Assembly (NCBI GenBank): GCA_902595825.1 | Contig: CACJRP010000003.1 | Coordinates: forward strand, 40,715 to 104,714 | From: an uncultured Bacteroidota bacterium | GTDB lineage: Bacteria; Bacteroidota; Bacteroidia; Flavobacteriales; Flavobacteriaceae | Length of the DNA stretch: 64,000 bases | Reading direction: 5' to 3' | Part shown: piece by piece, positions 1 to 8,904 of the stretch | How the letters are laid out: each line of letters begins with the position of its first letter | Position numbering within the stretch: the stretch's first letter is position 1 | Notes under the pieces: model-generated | Told to the model about the DNA's origin: nothing | Database searches by the model: none | What the model saw: only the letters and a program-made list of their open reading frames with translations | Made by a program: the position numbers and the translations under genes

Positions 1-246
1 AATGAAATATTGATAACCAGTATTATAAATACCGTAAAATAAAGCAGGTAACAAAGCTATGATAACAGTAACCATTGTCCTTTTTAGATCTACAGCGTCA
101 CGAATATGTGAACCTGACTTAGTTGTATGATTCGGGACAAAAAGAAAAGTGTCAAAAGCATTAATCGCAGGTGCAAATCTTTCATACTTCTCACCCTTGT
201 TAAAAGGTTTTCTAATTTTATCTAAGTTTTTTCTAATAAATTCCAT
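1..246 (-). CDS. nqrB: Na+-translocating NADH:quinone reductase subunit B, partial (N-terminal 82 residues)
   Basis: The ATG at 246 on the minus strand opens a frame that runs off the left edge. The 82 visible residues match the N-terminus of NqrB: a basic cytoplasmic start, a segment reading FAPAINAFDTFLFVPNHTT, then RDAVDLKRTM leading into the first hydrophobic helix. NqrB is an integral membrane subunit that carries covalent FMN and riboflavin and forms part of the sodium channel of the Nqr complex. It lies 6 bp downstream of nqrA in the same direction, so the rest of the nqr operon (C to F) should continue to the left. Identity is inferred from the N-terminus and the neighbour. Confidence 0.88.
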   Translation of the reverse strand, partial: MEFIRKNLDKIRKPFNKGEKYERFAPAINAFDTFLFVPNHTTKSGSHIRDAVDLKRTMVTVIIALLPALFYGIYNTGYQYFI

Positions 247-252
247 AAAACA

Positions 253-1605
253 TTAACTTTCTTCATTAATTATTAATTCGATTCCTTTTTTAATTATTTC
301 TTGAGCTTCAATTTTTGAAGAACTACTAAAGTCTATTAATCCAAAATCTTCGGGAACAACTTCATATATACCTAGTGCTTCCATCCTTTCAATGTCTTCG
401 TTTAAACAAGCCTTAACCAACTGCATTGGATAAATATCCATTGGAAAAACTTTCTCCATTTCTCCAGTAACAACTATTGCTCTCTCCTCTCCGTTTAGGT
501 TTGTACTTACCTCCATTTTTTTTTTACTTAAAAATTTTGAAAATGATGTTTTGGACATACTTGGGATAAAATTATCTTTAAATGGTAACCAACCAAACAT
601 TCTGTAGTCTTTCCCCTCAGGAATGATGGTTAGCAAATTATTACTGTAAGACAAGTGGCCATTAATATCCGTGGTTTTACCTGAATAAACATCACCATTT
701 ATTAGCCTACATTTTTTTGATTTGTCAATATTTATTTTTTTTAATATACTAGAAATCGATGAACCAATTGTAGATGTAAAGTATTGTGGATTTTTAACGG
801 TCGGACCAACAACAGCAACTGTTCGATCGGAACAAAACTCTCCAGTTTTAAATAAAGATCCAATGTTTGAAACATCTTCAGGTTTTACAGTCCAAACTTT
901 TTCACCAGGTGAGATTGGCTTATGGTTGTGAATTTGAACCCCAACATTCCCGGCTGGATGAGGTCCTTTGACCTTTAATAATGTAGCATCTTTTATATTT
1001 TTAAAAAAACTGTTGAAATTTGAGTCTACAGTCAAATAAAGGTTTTCTGTTAGCCTAGACAACATACTTAAACCCAATTGAAAATTATCTTTTTTATTTT
1101 TTAAAATAAAATCGAAATCAACATCTAACGGTAAGGTTGAATAAGCTGAAATGTAGATAGCTTTAGGCTTATCTTCAGGATGAGCAATAATACCATATGG
1201 TCTCTGTAAAATAAAAGGCCAGGTACCAGATTTAAGAAGAATCTCTTTAATTTCATCTGCAGAAAAGTTTTTAAAATTTGTTGTTTTAAATTTTACAGAA
1301 TCATTATTATTGTCACTGGATATAACAACCTCAAGAACTTTTCTCTTTTCTCCTCTGGATATTGCTAGGATTTCTCCAGATACAGGTGATACAAAATGTA
1401 TTCTGGGATTATCTTTGGAAAAAAATAAAGGAGTTCCTTTTTTAACTTTATCACCTTCTCTAACCAAAAGCTTAGGTTTCAGAAAGAAAAAATCGGTTGG
1501 TTTTAAAGCATAGGTATTGGAAAGCTCGGATTCCGATAGAATTTTGTTTGCCTCTCCATTAAGGTTTAAATTAAACCCTTTCCTAATTTTTATGTCTACT
1601 GACAT
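253..1605 (-). CDS. nqrA: Na+-translocating NADH:quinone reductase subunit A
   Basis: This 450-residue protein has the usual NqrA length. It begins with a biotinyl-lipoyl-like domain (PTDFFFLKPKLLVREGDKVK, then a KKGTPLFFSKD stretch) followed by the SLBB-type core and the C-terminal NqrA domain. NqrA is the peripheral cytoplasmic subunit of the complex that oxidises NADH, reduces ubiquinone or menaquinone and exports Na+. It is the first gene of a minus-strand operon, with nqrB starting 6 bp after its stop. About 160 bp separate it from the divergent plug gene, and I see no convincing promoter there. The residues KGPHPAGNVGVQIH are typical of the family. Confidence 0.93.
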   Translation of the reverse strand: MSVDIKIRKGFNLNLNGEANKILSESELSNTYALKPTDFFFLKPKLLVREGDKVKKGTPLFFSKDNPRIHFVSPVSGEILAISRGEKRKVLEVVISSDNNNDSVKFKTTNFKNFSADEIKEILLKSGTWPFILQRPYGIIAHPEDKPKAIYISAYSTLPLDVDFDFILKNKKDNFQLGLSMLSRLTENLYLTVDSNFNSFFKNIKDATLLKVKGPHPAGNVGVQIHNHKPISPGEKVWTVKPEDVSNIGSLFKTGEFCSDRTVAVVGPTVKNPQYFTSTIGSSISSILKKINIDKSKKCRLINGDVYSGKTTDINGHLSYSNNLLTIIPEGKDYRMFGWLPFKDNFIPSMSKTSFSKFLSKKKMEVSTNLNGEERAIVVTGEMEKVFPMDIYPMQLVKACLNEDIERMEALGIYEVVPEDFGLIDFSSSSKIEAQEIIKKGIELIINEES

Positions 1606-1765
1606 ATTCTACTATTTGATTCAAATCGTGCATAAATTTAATAATTAAATATGTCTATTAAAAGATATTTTTAAACTAAATTATATAATTTTCTTATTGT
1701 CAATAGTGCAATTAACTTAGATTAAAAATTAATACATTTTGAAGTTGATTTTATATATTAGATAA

Positions 1766-3010
1766 ATGAATTTTAGAGTAATTTTTATATCATTTTTTTT
1801 TTCGCTCAATTTCTTATTTTCTAAAACAAATAATGAACTAGAAAAAAATCCTTTTATCAAAACAGTAGTTTTTTCTGGTGGATCTTTCAACTCTCAATTC
1901 CCAATAATAAAAATGAATCAAGTGCTATCCCTTTCTTTTGATGACGTAAGTGGAGAGGAAAATTTTTATTATTATAAAATAATTCATTGTGATTTTGATT
2001 GGAACAAAAGTAAACTTTTAAAATCCGAATACTTAGATGGAAATGACAATAACTTAATCCAAGATATAGAAAGCTCTTATGGAACACTCCAAAGATATAC
2101 AAATTATAAATTGTCACTCCCAAATAATGATGTGAGTTTTAAAATTTCAGGAAACTTTAAATTAGAAATTTTAGATGCAGATGATAATATAATTCTTAAA
2201 AGAAAATTTTTAATATTAAATGAAAAGGTAGATGTGGATTTAAATATTTTCCCATCTCAAAATGAAAATAGATTTTACACCCACCAAAACGTTCAATTTA
2301 CAATCGGCACTAGCAAATACGAAATTAGAAATCCAAATGAAGATATAAAAGTAACTATTCTTCAAAATGACCAGTGGGATAATTCGAAAACCATTTTAAA
2401 ACCCCAATTCATTGAAAAAGACAGACTTTTATATAGATATGACCAGGAATCAGAATTTGAGGGAGGTAACGAGTATCTGTTTTTTGATACTAAAGATTTA
2501 AGATCAACTAATCAAAATATCAGTTTCGTTAGAAAAGAAAATATTTACCAACATTTTTTATTTACTGATAACCCAAGATCAAACTTAAATTATTCAAATT
2601 ACTCTGATATTAATGGGAATTATATTCCCAACACAATTTTAGGTGAAAATTCTAATAATGAATCTGATTACAGTATAGTATACTTTAGCCTAGCAAGACA
2701 ATTTGAAATTGATGACTCAAGAATTTATATCTATGGAAAATTTAACAACTACCAGTTAAATGAAGAAAATGAAATGGTTTATAACCCAAGTTTGGAGACT
2801 TTTGAAGGTGTTTTATTATTGAAGCAAGGTTTTTACAATTATAAATATGTAATAAAAAAAAATAACATGGTTTTTAAAAATCAAATCTCAGGTTCATTTT
2901 ATCAAACTGAAAATAGTTACACTGTTCTAGTTTACAAAAAAGGGTTTGAGGATTTATATGATATGTTAATTGGAGTTGGTCGAACAAATTCATTTGAGCT
3001 CAAATATTAA
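1766..3010 (+). CDS. Type IX secretion system plug protein (DUF5103)
   Basis: This 414-residue protein has an N-terminal signal peptide (MNFRVIFISFFFSLNFLFS) and the DUF5103 layout. An N-terminal beta domain contains NPFIKTVVFSGGSFNSQFPI and an FYYYKIIHCDFDW motif. The C-terminal part (from about residue 300) has an E-set/AMPK-like beta-sandwich with IYIYGKFNNYQ. In Flavobacterium johnsoniae the protein of this family occludes the periplasmic end of the SprA translocon when the alternative lateral-gate cap is absent. The gene shows that the organism has, or had, type IX secretion. It stands alone with no other secretion gene nearby, and apaG and pruA follow in the same direction. Confidence 0.85.
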   Translation: MNFRVIFISFFFSLNFLFSKTNNELEKNPFIKTVVFSGGSFNSQFPIIKMNQVLSLSFDDVSGEENFYYYKIIHCDFDWNKSKLLKSEYLDGNDNNLIQDIESSYGTLQRYTNYKLSLPNNDVSFKISGNFKLEILDADDNIILKRKFLILNEKVDVDLNIFPSQNENRFYTHQNVQFTIGTSKYEIRNPNEDIKVTILQNDQWDNSKTILKPQFIEKDRLLYRYDQESEFEGGNEYLFFDTKDLRSTNQNISFVRKENIYQHFLFTDNPRSNLNYSNYSDINGNYIPNTILGENSNNESDYSIVYFSLARQFEIDDSRIYIYGKFNNYQLNEENEMVYNPSLETFEGVLLLKQGFYNYKYVIKKNNMVFKNQISGSFYQTENSYTVLVYKKGFEDLYDMLIGVGRTNSFELKY

Positions 3011-3073
3011 TTATCGAACTACTTCTTTTTTTTTTGAAACGTTTTTTAATTAACTTGTTGTAATATTTCTAAG

Positions 3074-3460
3074 ATGTTTCAACAAATAACAAAAGGTATA
3101 AGAATTTCAGTAGTTACCCAATATAATGGGGACTTCTTAAATGATGGCTTAATTAATTACGCTTTCACCTATACTGTAAAAATTGAAAATCAAAGTAATG
3201 ATGTTGTTCAGTTAATTAATAGAAACTGGAAAATATTACAAACAAATAGAAGACCCTATTATGTTGAAGGAGACGGTATAATTGGTCAAAAACCTATTTT
3301 GAAATCTGGCATTTCTCACACTTACAGTTCAAACTGTTTGTTAACCTCACCAATCGGATCTATGAGTGGATTCTATACTATGATTAATTTTTCAACTGCT
3401 AAAGAATTTGAAGTTGAAATTCCAGTTTTTGATTTGGCAGCAACTTTCACACTCAATTAA
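3074..3460 (+). CDS. apaG: ApaG family protein
   Basis: This 128-residue single-domain protein is the usual ApaG length. It carries the typical core: TKGIRISVVTQY near the start, FTYTVKIENQSNDVVQLINR, then GDGIIGQKP and a C-terminal GSMSGFYTM. ApaG proteins have an FN3-like beta-sandwich. They are linked genetically to Co2+/Mg2+ resistance and to Ap4A metabolism in enterobacteria, but the biochemical role is unsettled. It lies 63 bp after the plug gene and 10 bp before pruA, so the three are probably co-transcribed. Confidence 0.9.
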   Translation: MFQQITKGIRISVVTQYNGDFLNDGLINYAFTYTVKIENQSNDVVQLINRNWKILQTNRRPYYVEGDGIIGQKPILKSGISHTYSSNCLLTSPIGSMSGFYTMINFSTAKEFEVEIPVFDLAATFTLN

Positions 3461-3470
3461 ATTTTAAATA

Positions 3471-5096
3471 ATGAAAAATAGTTTTATTAAAAGCCCTAGG
3501 GTCGAAAATGAAGAGGTACTTTTGTATGCACCAGGAAGTAAGGAGAAAAAGGAGGTACTAGAAGCATATCATAATCTTTACAACACAAAAATAGATATAA
3601 AACTTAAAATTGATGGTAGAGATGTGGATACTAAAAAGAAAAATAAAATGTATCCCCCGCATGAACACAATCACATCCTAGGAACTTATTCAATAGCAGA
3701 TAAAAATCATGTTGACTTGGCTATTAAAAGTGCACTTAGTGCTAAAGAAAAATGGAATGATCTAGGATTTTCAGAAAGGGCAAGTATTTTTTTGAAAGCA
3801 GCTGAACTTATTTGTGGTCCTTACAGAATGATTATAAATGCGTCTACTATGATCGCCCAATCAAAAACAATTCATCAGGCTGAAATAGATGCAGCTTGTG
3901 AATTTGCTGATTTTCTTAGATTTAACGTGAAATTTGCTGAGGAAATATATAACGAACAACCTGTTTCTTCTGATGGAACTTGGAATAAATTGTCTTATCG
4001 TCCATTGGAAGGTTTTGTGTATGCAATTAGTCCATTTAATTTTACTGCGATAGGCGGAAATTTATGTGCTGCTCCAGCCCTAATGGGGAACACTATTGTT
4101 TGGAAGCCAAGTGACTATCAAATCTTTTCAGCAAAAATAACAATGGACATATTTGAGGAAGCTGGTCTTCCAAGAGGAGTCATAAATATGATTTTTGGTG
4201 ATCCAGAAATCATTACTGACAAGGTTTTATCTTCAAATGAATTTGCAGGTATTCATTTTACTGGTTCTACTTCAGTGTTTAAAAATATTTGGAAAAAAGT
4301 TGGGAACAATATTGATCTTTATAAAAATTACCCCAGGATTGTTGGAGAAACAGGGGGAAAAGATTTTATAATGGTTCATCCATCTGCAAACGTTAAAGAA
4401 GTTTCAACAGCTATAATCCGAGGTGCATTTGAATTTCAAGGCCAAAAGTGTTCTGCAGCGTCCAGAGTTTATCTTCCAAAATCAATTGGAAGCGAGGTTT
4501 TGGATATGATCGGAAATAAATTAAGTGAAATCAAAATGGGTCCTCCAGATGATTTTCAAAATTTTATAACGGCGGTGATTCACAAGGATGCTTTTAAAAG
4601 ACTCAAAAATGCGATTCAAGATGCAAAATCCTCAAAAGAGGTTAAAGTTTTGTATGGTGGAAAATGCGACGATTCGGTTGGTTATTTTGTAGAACCGACG
4701 GTTTTGGTTACTACAGATCCAAAATATGTAACAATGGAAAAAGAATTATTTGGACCTATCGTAACAGTTTATATTTATGACGACAAAGATTACAGTAAGA
4801 TTTTAAACCTTGTTGATACAACCTCGAAGTATGCATTGACAGGTGCTATTTTCGCTAAAGACAGATATGCTATCAATGAAGCTTTACTTAAATTGGAAAA
4901 CTCTGCTGGAAATTTTTATATAAATGACAAACCCAGCGGAGCTGTCGTGGGTCAGCAACCATTTGGAGGAGCAAGAGCTTCGGGGACAAATGATAAAGCT
5001 GGTTCTAAATTAAATTTACTTAGATGGGTTTCCCCGAGACTTATAAAGGAACCTCTACTAACTCCTAAAGACTATAAATATCCTTTCTTAACATAA
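3471..5096 (+). CDS. pruA: L-glutamate gamma-semialdehyde dehydrogenase (1-pyrroline-5-carboxylate dehydrogenase)
   Basis: This 541-residue aldehyde dehydrogenase oxidises glutamate semialdehyde (from proline or ornithine breakdown) to glutamate with NAD+. The catalytic nucleophile is Cys327 in FEFQGQKCSAASRVY and the general base is Glu293 in IVGETGGKDF. The length and the N-terminal extension (KNSFIKSPRVENEEVLLYAP) fit the group-2 P5CDH type of Bacteroidota rather than the long bifunctional PutA. It starts 10 bp after apaG. No proline dehydrogenase is present in the window, so its partner must lie elsewhere. Confidence 0.93.
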   Translation: MKNSFIKSPRVENEEVLLYAPGSKEKKEVLEAYHNLYNTKIDIKLKIDGRDVDTKKKNKMYPPHEHNHILGTYSIADKNHVDLAIKSALSAKEKWNDLGFSERASIFLKAAELICGPYRMIINASTMIAQSKTIHQAEIDAACEFADFLRFNVKFAEEIYNEQPVSSDGTWNKLSYRPLEGFVYAISPFNFTAIGGNLCAAPALMGNTIVWKPSDYQIFSAKITMDIFEEAGLPRGVINMIFGDPEIITDKVLSSNEFAGIHFTGSTSVFKNIWKKVGNNIDLYKNYPRIVGETGGKDFIMVHPSANVKEVSTAIIRGAFEFQGQKCSAASRVYLPKSIGSEVLDMIGNKLSEIKMGPPDDFQNFITAVIHKDAFKRLKNAIQDAKSSKEVKVLYGGKCDDSVGYFVEPTVLVTTDPKYVTMEKELFGPIVTVYIYDDKDYSKILNLVDTTSKYALTGAIFAKDRYAINEALLKLENSAGNFYINDKPSGAVVGQQPFGGARASGTNDKAGSKLNLLRWVSPRLIKEPLLTPKDYKYPFLT

Positions 5097-5100
5097 AAAG

Positions 5101-5760
5101 TTAGAAATCATTTTTTGGTATGTATATGACTTTTTTGGTTTCAAAAAATTCTGACTTGAAACTATTTTTTAATTTGTAAATCTTAATGTTAGGGAATTTT
5201 TCCTTTTCGTAAACAAGTTCACCCCCTTTCAAATAAATTATTCCAGATTCATCATTATGCGTCAAAATGTTTTTTTTGACAAGCGGAACAAATTTTTCCA
5301 TTTTTGTGACAGCACGACCTAAAACAAAATTAAATTTAGATTTTAAATTTTTTACGTCACCAACTCTAGTCTTGACATTTTTGATTTTTAATTCTTTTTT
5401 AATCGAGTCAATAATTTTTATTTTCTTTTCAGTTCTGTCAATTAATGTAAATTCAACTTCTGGAAAAAAAATGGCTAGAGGTATACCTGGGAAACCTCCA
5501 CCAGTTCCAACATCCAATATTCTTGTTTTAGATTTAAATTTGAAAAAAAATGTAATTGCTAAAGAATAACAAATATGTCTTTCGAACAAAAAATTTATGT
5601 CCTTTCTCGAAATTAAATTGACTTTATAATTCCAATTTTTAAATGATTTTTCAAAAAGCAGAAACTTATCAATTTGTGAATTTGATAGTACAGGAAATTT
5701 TTTTTTAAGTTCCACAAATTTTGAAACAATTAATTTATTTTTACATCTAAGATTATACAA
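5101..5760 (-). CDS. rsmG: 16S rRNA (guanine527-N7)-methyltransferase
   Basis: RsmG methylates N7 of G527 in the 530 loop of 16S rRNA. The SAM-binding loop RILDVGTGGGFPGIPLAIFF is unmistakable, and ISRKDINFLFERHICYS and LGRAVTKMEKF are the other family motifs. The start is uncertain. The frame opens with a TTG at 5760, only 11 bp from the divergent aminotransferase ATG at 5772, and a GTG at 5715 is an alternative. The first 15 residues are poorly conserved, so the start cannot be settled from the sequence. It converges on pruA with 4 bp between the stops. Confidence 0.9.
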   Translation of the reverse strand: MYNLRCKNKLIVSKFVELKKKFPVLSNSQIDKFLLFEKSFKNWNYKVNLISRKDINFLFERHICYSLAITFFFKFKSKTRILDVGTGGGFPGIPLAIFFPEVEFTLIDRTEKKIKIIDSIKKELKIKNVKTRVGDVKNLKSKFNFVLGRAVTKMEKFVPLVKKNILTHNDESGIIYLKGGELVYEKEKFPNIKIYKLKNSFKSEFFETKKVIYIPKNDF

Positions 5761-5771
5761 ACATAACCATA

Positions 5772-6962
5772 ATGAATAAACTTTCGGAAAGAATTGAAAA
5801 TTTGCCAGCTTCAGCTACCCTAGCTATGGCAGCAAAAGCTAGAGAATTAAAAAGTAATGGAGTAGATGTAATAAGTTTAAGTCTAGGCGAACCTGACTTT
5901 AATACACCAGATTTTATAAAAGAAGCAGCAATAAAAGCTATTGAAGAAAATTACCACTCATACCCTCCTGTAGATGGATATTTAGAATTAAAAAATGCAA
6001 TTTGTGAAAAGTTTAAAAGAGACAATGGTTTAAATTATAAACCTTCTCAAGTTGTAGTATCGACGGGAGCTAAGCAGTCTATAGCAAATGTTTGTATGGC
6101 TCTTTTAAACAAAGGTGATGAAGTTTTAATTCCCGCTCCTTATTGGGTCAGCTATTCTGCAATTGTTACTTTGTCCGAGGCTAAATTCAAAATTATTCCA
6201 ACTTTAATGGAAAATGGTTTTAAAATAACTCCTGAACAGTTAGAATCAGAATTGACATCAAGAACTAAACTAATAATGTTCAATTCACCAAATAACCCTA
6301 GTGGTATAGTTTACTCTGAAAAAGAATTAAATGAATTTGCTGTTATACTTAAAGACTATCCCTCCACTTATGTTTTGTCAGATGAAATATATGAACATAT
6401 TATTTATGGAGTAAAACATTTTAGTTTTGCCAATCTACCAAATATGTTCGATAGAACTATAACTGTGAATGGACTCGCTAAAGCATTTTCTATGACTGGG
6501 TGGAGGATTGGATATATAGGGGCACCAGAATTTATTGCTAAAGCTTGTAACAAGTTTCAAGGCCAAATTACCAGCGCTGCTAATTGTATAGCTCAAAGAT
6601 CGGCAATTACAGCTCTTACAGCTCCGGTCTCTAAAATAAAGTATATGATTGATGAATTTAATTCTAGAAGAGAATTAATTTTTGATTTAATTTCAAAAAT
6701 TCCCGGATTTAAACTTTTAAAACCATCAGGAGCTTTTTATCTGTTCCCAGATATTTCATTTTATTTTGGGAAAGAAATAAAAGGTAAAATAATTAAGGAC
6801 TCAAATGATTTTGCAATGACTATACTAGAACAAGCAAAAGTAGCAACAGTTTCTGGGGACTCATTTGGAAATAAAAATTGCTTACGAATTTCATATGCAG
6901 CTTCTAAAGATGAAATAATAGAGGCTGTATCTAGGATTAAAAATTTTTTATCAAATAATTAA
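5772..6962 (+). CDS. Pyridoxal-phosphate aspartate aminotransferase (class I, subgroup Ib)
   Basis: This 396-residue fold-type I aminotransferase has the PLP lysine in NGLAKAFSMTGWRIGYIG, the substrate-contact motif SLGEPDFNTPDF, and NSPNNPSG with the cofactor-binding YVLSDEIYEHI. The closest known family is the Ib aspartate aminotransferases, which transfer the amino group between aspartate and 2-oxoglutarate. Some members also act on prephenate or aromatic keto acids. It is convergent with the aromatic operon (1 bp apart) but is not part of it. Confidence 0.9.
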   Translation: MNKLSERIENLPASATLAMAAKARELKSNGVDVISLSLGEPDFNTPDFIKEAAIKAIEENYHSYPPVDGYLELKNAICEKFKRDNGLNYKPSQVVVSTGAKQSIANVCMALLNKGDEVLIPAPYWVSYSAIVTLSEAKFKIIPTLMENGFKITPEQLESELTSRTKLIMFNSPNNPSGIVYSEKELNEFAVILKDYPSTYVLSDEIYEHIIYGVKHFSFANLPNMFDRTITVNGLAKAFSMTGWRIGYIGAPEFIAKACNKFQGQITSAANCIAQRSAITALTAPVSKIKYMIDEFNSRRELIFDLISKIPGFKLLKPSGAFYLFPDISFYFGKEIKGKIIKDSNDFAMTILEQAKVATVSGDSFGNKNCLRISYAASKDEIIEAVSRIKNFLSNN

Positions 6963-6963
6963 A

Positions 6964-8040
6964 TCATTTAACAATTACTTTTTCTTGATGATTAATTGAT
7001 TCTTGGTGTATTGCTTTAAATAATTTTAACACAAATTCTTCAGATAATCCGTGATTTTCGCCATCAAGCACCATTTTACCAAGGATTTCATTCCATCTCT
7101 TATTCTGAAGAACAGCAACATTATTTTTCTTTTTCAACTTTCCTATAGAATCAGAAATTTTCATTCTTTCTCCAAGAATTTGAAGCAGATTTTGGTCAGC
7201 TATATCAATTTGTGTTCTTAAATTATATAATTCATCAACATAGTCTTTTTGTTCGATAGTTGTATTTCGAATCTTTAAATCTTTCATTATTTGAATCAAT
7301 CTATTTGGAGTTACCTGCTGTGCAGCATCACTCCACGCATTATCTGGATCTGTATGGCTTTCAATCATCAACCCATCAAAATTCAGATCCAATGCCATTT
7401 GACTAAGATCGAAAATTAGGTCTCTTCGTCCTGAAATATGAGACGGATCACAAATAATTGGAACATCAGGAAACTTATTTTTTGCTTCAATAGCAATTTG
7501 CCATTCTGGATTATTTCTATACTTCGATTTTCCTTGAGATGAAAAACCTCTATGAATAAGCCCTAATCTACTAATGTCTGCAGACTGAAGTCTTTCAACA
7601 GCACCCAGCCATAATGATAGATCAGGATTAACAGGATTTTTTACAAGAACTATTTTTTCTGTACCATTTAACGAATCGGCTATTTCTTGAACAATAAAAG
7701 GGCTAACTGTTGATCTAGCACCAATCCATAATACATCTATATCGTGTTCTAGTGCCAATTTTACGTGATCTTTGTTCGCTACCTCAGTAGCTGTTAAAAG
7801 CCCCGTTTCTTTTTTAACTCTTTGAAGCCATTTTAAACCTATGGAACCAACACCTTCAAAATTACCAGGTCTTGTTCTCGGTTTCCAAATTCCAGCCCTA
7901 AAGACTGTAACGTCTGTTTCCTTTAATTGATGAGCTATCTTTAAAACCTGTTGCTCGGTCTCAGCGCTGCAAGGGCCCGCAATAACAAGCGGATGAGATA
8001 AATTAAATTTTTCTAACCAGTCGTTTGTTTTTCTTTCCAT
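6964..8040 (-). CDS. Bifunctional 3-deoxy-7-phosphoheptulonate synthase / chorismate mutase
   Basis: The N-terminal two thirds (residues 1 to about 260) form a KDO8P-synthase-like type Ib DAHP synthase: PLVIAGPCSAETEQQ, FRAGIWKPRTRPGNFEG, VKNPVNPDLSLWLGAVERL and CDPSHISG. The last 95 residues are an AroQ chorismate mutase helix bundle (YVDELYNLRTQIDIADQNLL, ERMKISDSIGKLKKKNNVAV). One protein therefore catalyses the first shikimate step and the chorismate-to-prephenate branch step, a fusion typical of Bacteroidota. It is the last gene of the Phe/Tyr operon, 6 bp after tyrA. Confidence 0.93.
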   Translation of the reverse strand: MERKTNDWLEKFNLSHPLVIAGPCSAETEQQVLKIAHQLKETDVTVFRAGIWKPRTRPGNFEGVGSIGLKWLQRVKKETGLLTATEVANKDHVKLALEHDIDVLWIGARSTVSPFIVQEIADSLNGTEKIVLVKNPVNPDLSLWLGAVERLQSADISRLGLIHRGFSSQGKSKYRNNPEWQIAIEAKNKFPDVPIICDPSHISGRRDLIFDLSQMALDLNFDGLMIESHTDPDNAWSDAAQQVTPNRLIQIMKDLKIRNTTIEQKDYVDELYNLRTQIDIADQNLLQILGERMKISDSIGKLKKKNNVAVLQNKRWNEILGKMVLDGENHGLSEEFVLKLFKAIHQESINHQEKVIVK

Positions 8041-8046
8041 TTTGAT

Positions 8047-8904
8047 TTAATTTTTAGGTTTAATTGTATCAAGTATTTTCTTTAATTTATTTGTTTTAAT
8101 CATTTGATCTTTTAAATCAATATAATTTTCATTTTTAATTTTCAACTCAAATTGTTTAAGATTATCAATATATGCTTTCAAAATTTTAAGTATATTTTTT
8201 CTATTATCTTTAAAAATAGAAGACCACATTTCCGGTGAACTTTTTGCCAATCTTACAGTGGACTCAAATCCACTTCCGGCAAAATCCAGTATATTTTGAT
8301 TATTATTTTCGTACTCCATAACTGTCTTTCCAAGCATGAAAGAACTTATATGAGACAAATGTGAAACTATTGCCATTTTTATATCGTGCTCTTCTGGGTC
8401 AATATATCTAATTTTCATCCCCATCAAATTAAAAATTGATTCAGCCCATTGGAGTAAATCAGGTCTTGTCTTATTTTTCTCACAAAGAATCTGAATTTTT
8501 CCATTGAAGAGATTTTCTATACTTGCCTCAGGGCCAGAAAGTTCGTTGCCTGCTATTGGATGAGTGGCTAGAAATTGATCTCTTTTAGAATGTTTTTCCA
8601 CAGACTTGCACAAACTAAATTTTGTTGAACCAACATCCCATACTAGAGCATCTTTATTCAAATTATCAAGAATTAAAGGTAAAATTTTCAAACTTTCACT
8701 TACAGGAACAGATAAAATAACCCTATCAGCGATACTTAAATTTTCTAAATTATCGATAATATCAATCACCCCAATATCCTTTGCATGTTTAACTCTTGAT
8801 TCATTTTTATCAATTCCGTGTATTTGAATATTATCTAAAAGATTCCTTAAATCTTTCGACATAGAACCTCCTATTAAACCGGTTCCAATTAAAAACAATT
8901 TCAT
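8047..8904 (-). CDS. tyrA: Prephenate dehydrogenase
   Basis: TyrA makes 4-hydroxyphenylpyruvate from prephenate with NAD(P)+. The Rossmann loop FLIGTGLIGGSMS lies at residues 3-15 and the active-site segment FLATHPIAGNELSGPEAS is intact. I place the start at the ATG at 8904, giving 285 residues. It overlaps the stop of the upstream aminotransferase by 4 nt (ATGA), and the Rossmann strand then begins at residue 2 as expected. An in-frame upstream start at 8952 would add 16 unconserved residues inside the neighbour. No ACT domain follows the catalytic domain. Confidence 0.92.
   Translation of the reverse strand: MKLFLIGTGLIGGSMSKDLRNLLDNIQIHGIDKNESRVKHAKDIGVIDIIDNLENLSIADRVILSVPVSESLKILPLILDNLNKDALVWDVGSTKFSLCKSVEKHSKRDQFLATHPIAGNELSGPEASIENLFNGKIQILCEKNKTRPDLLQWAESIFNLMGMKIRYIDPEEHDIKMAIVSHLSHISSFMLGKTVMEYENNNQNILDFAGSGFESTVRLAKSSPEMWSSIFKDNRKNILKILKAYIDNLKQFELKIKNENYIDLKDQMIKTNKLKKILDTIKPKN

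Noticed and set aside
722-931. Open frames of 60-150 codons antisense to nqrA, hppA (22344-22814, 22911-23261, 23508-23900), gltB and other genes.
   Set aside because: They are opposite to well-conserved coding sequences, have no family features and follow codon bias shadows of the real genes.
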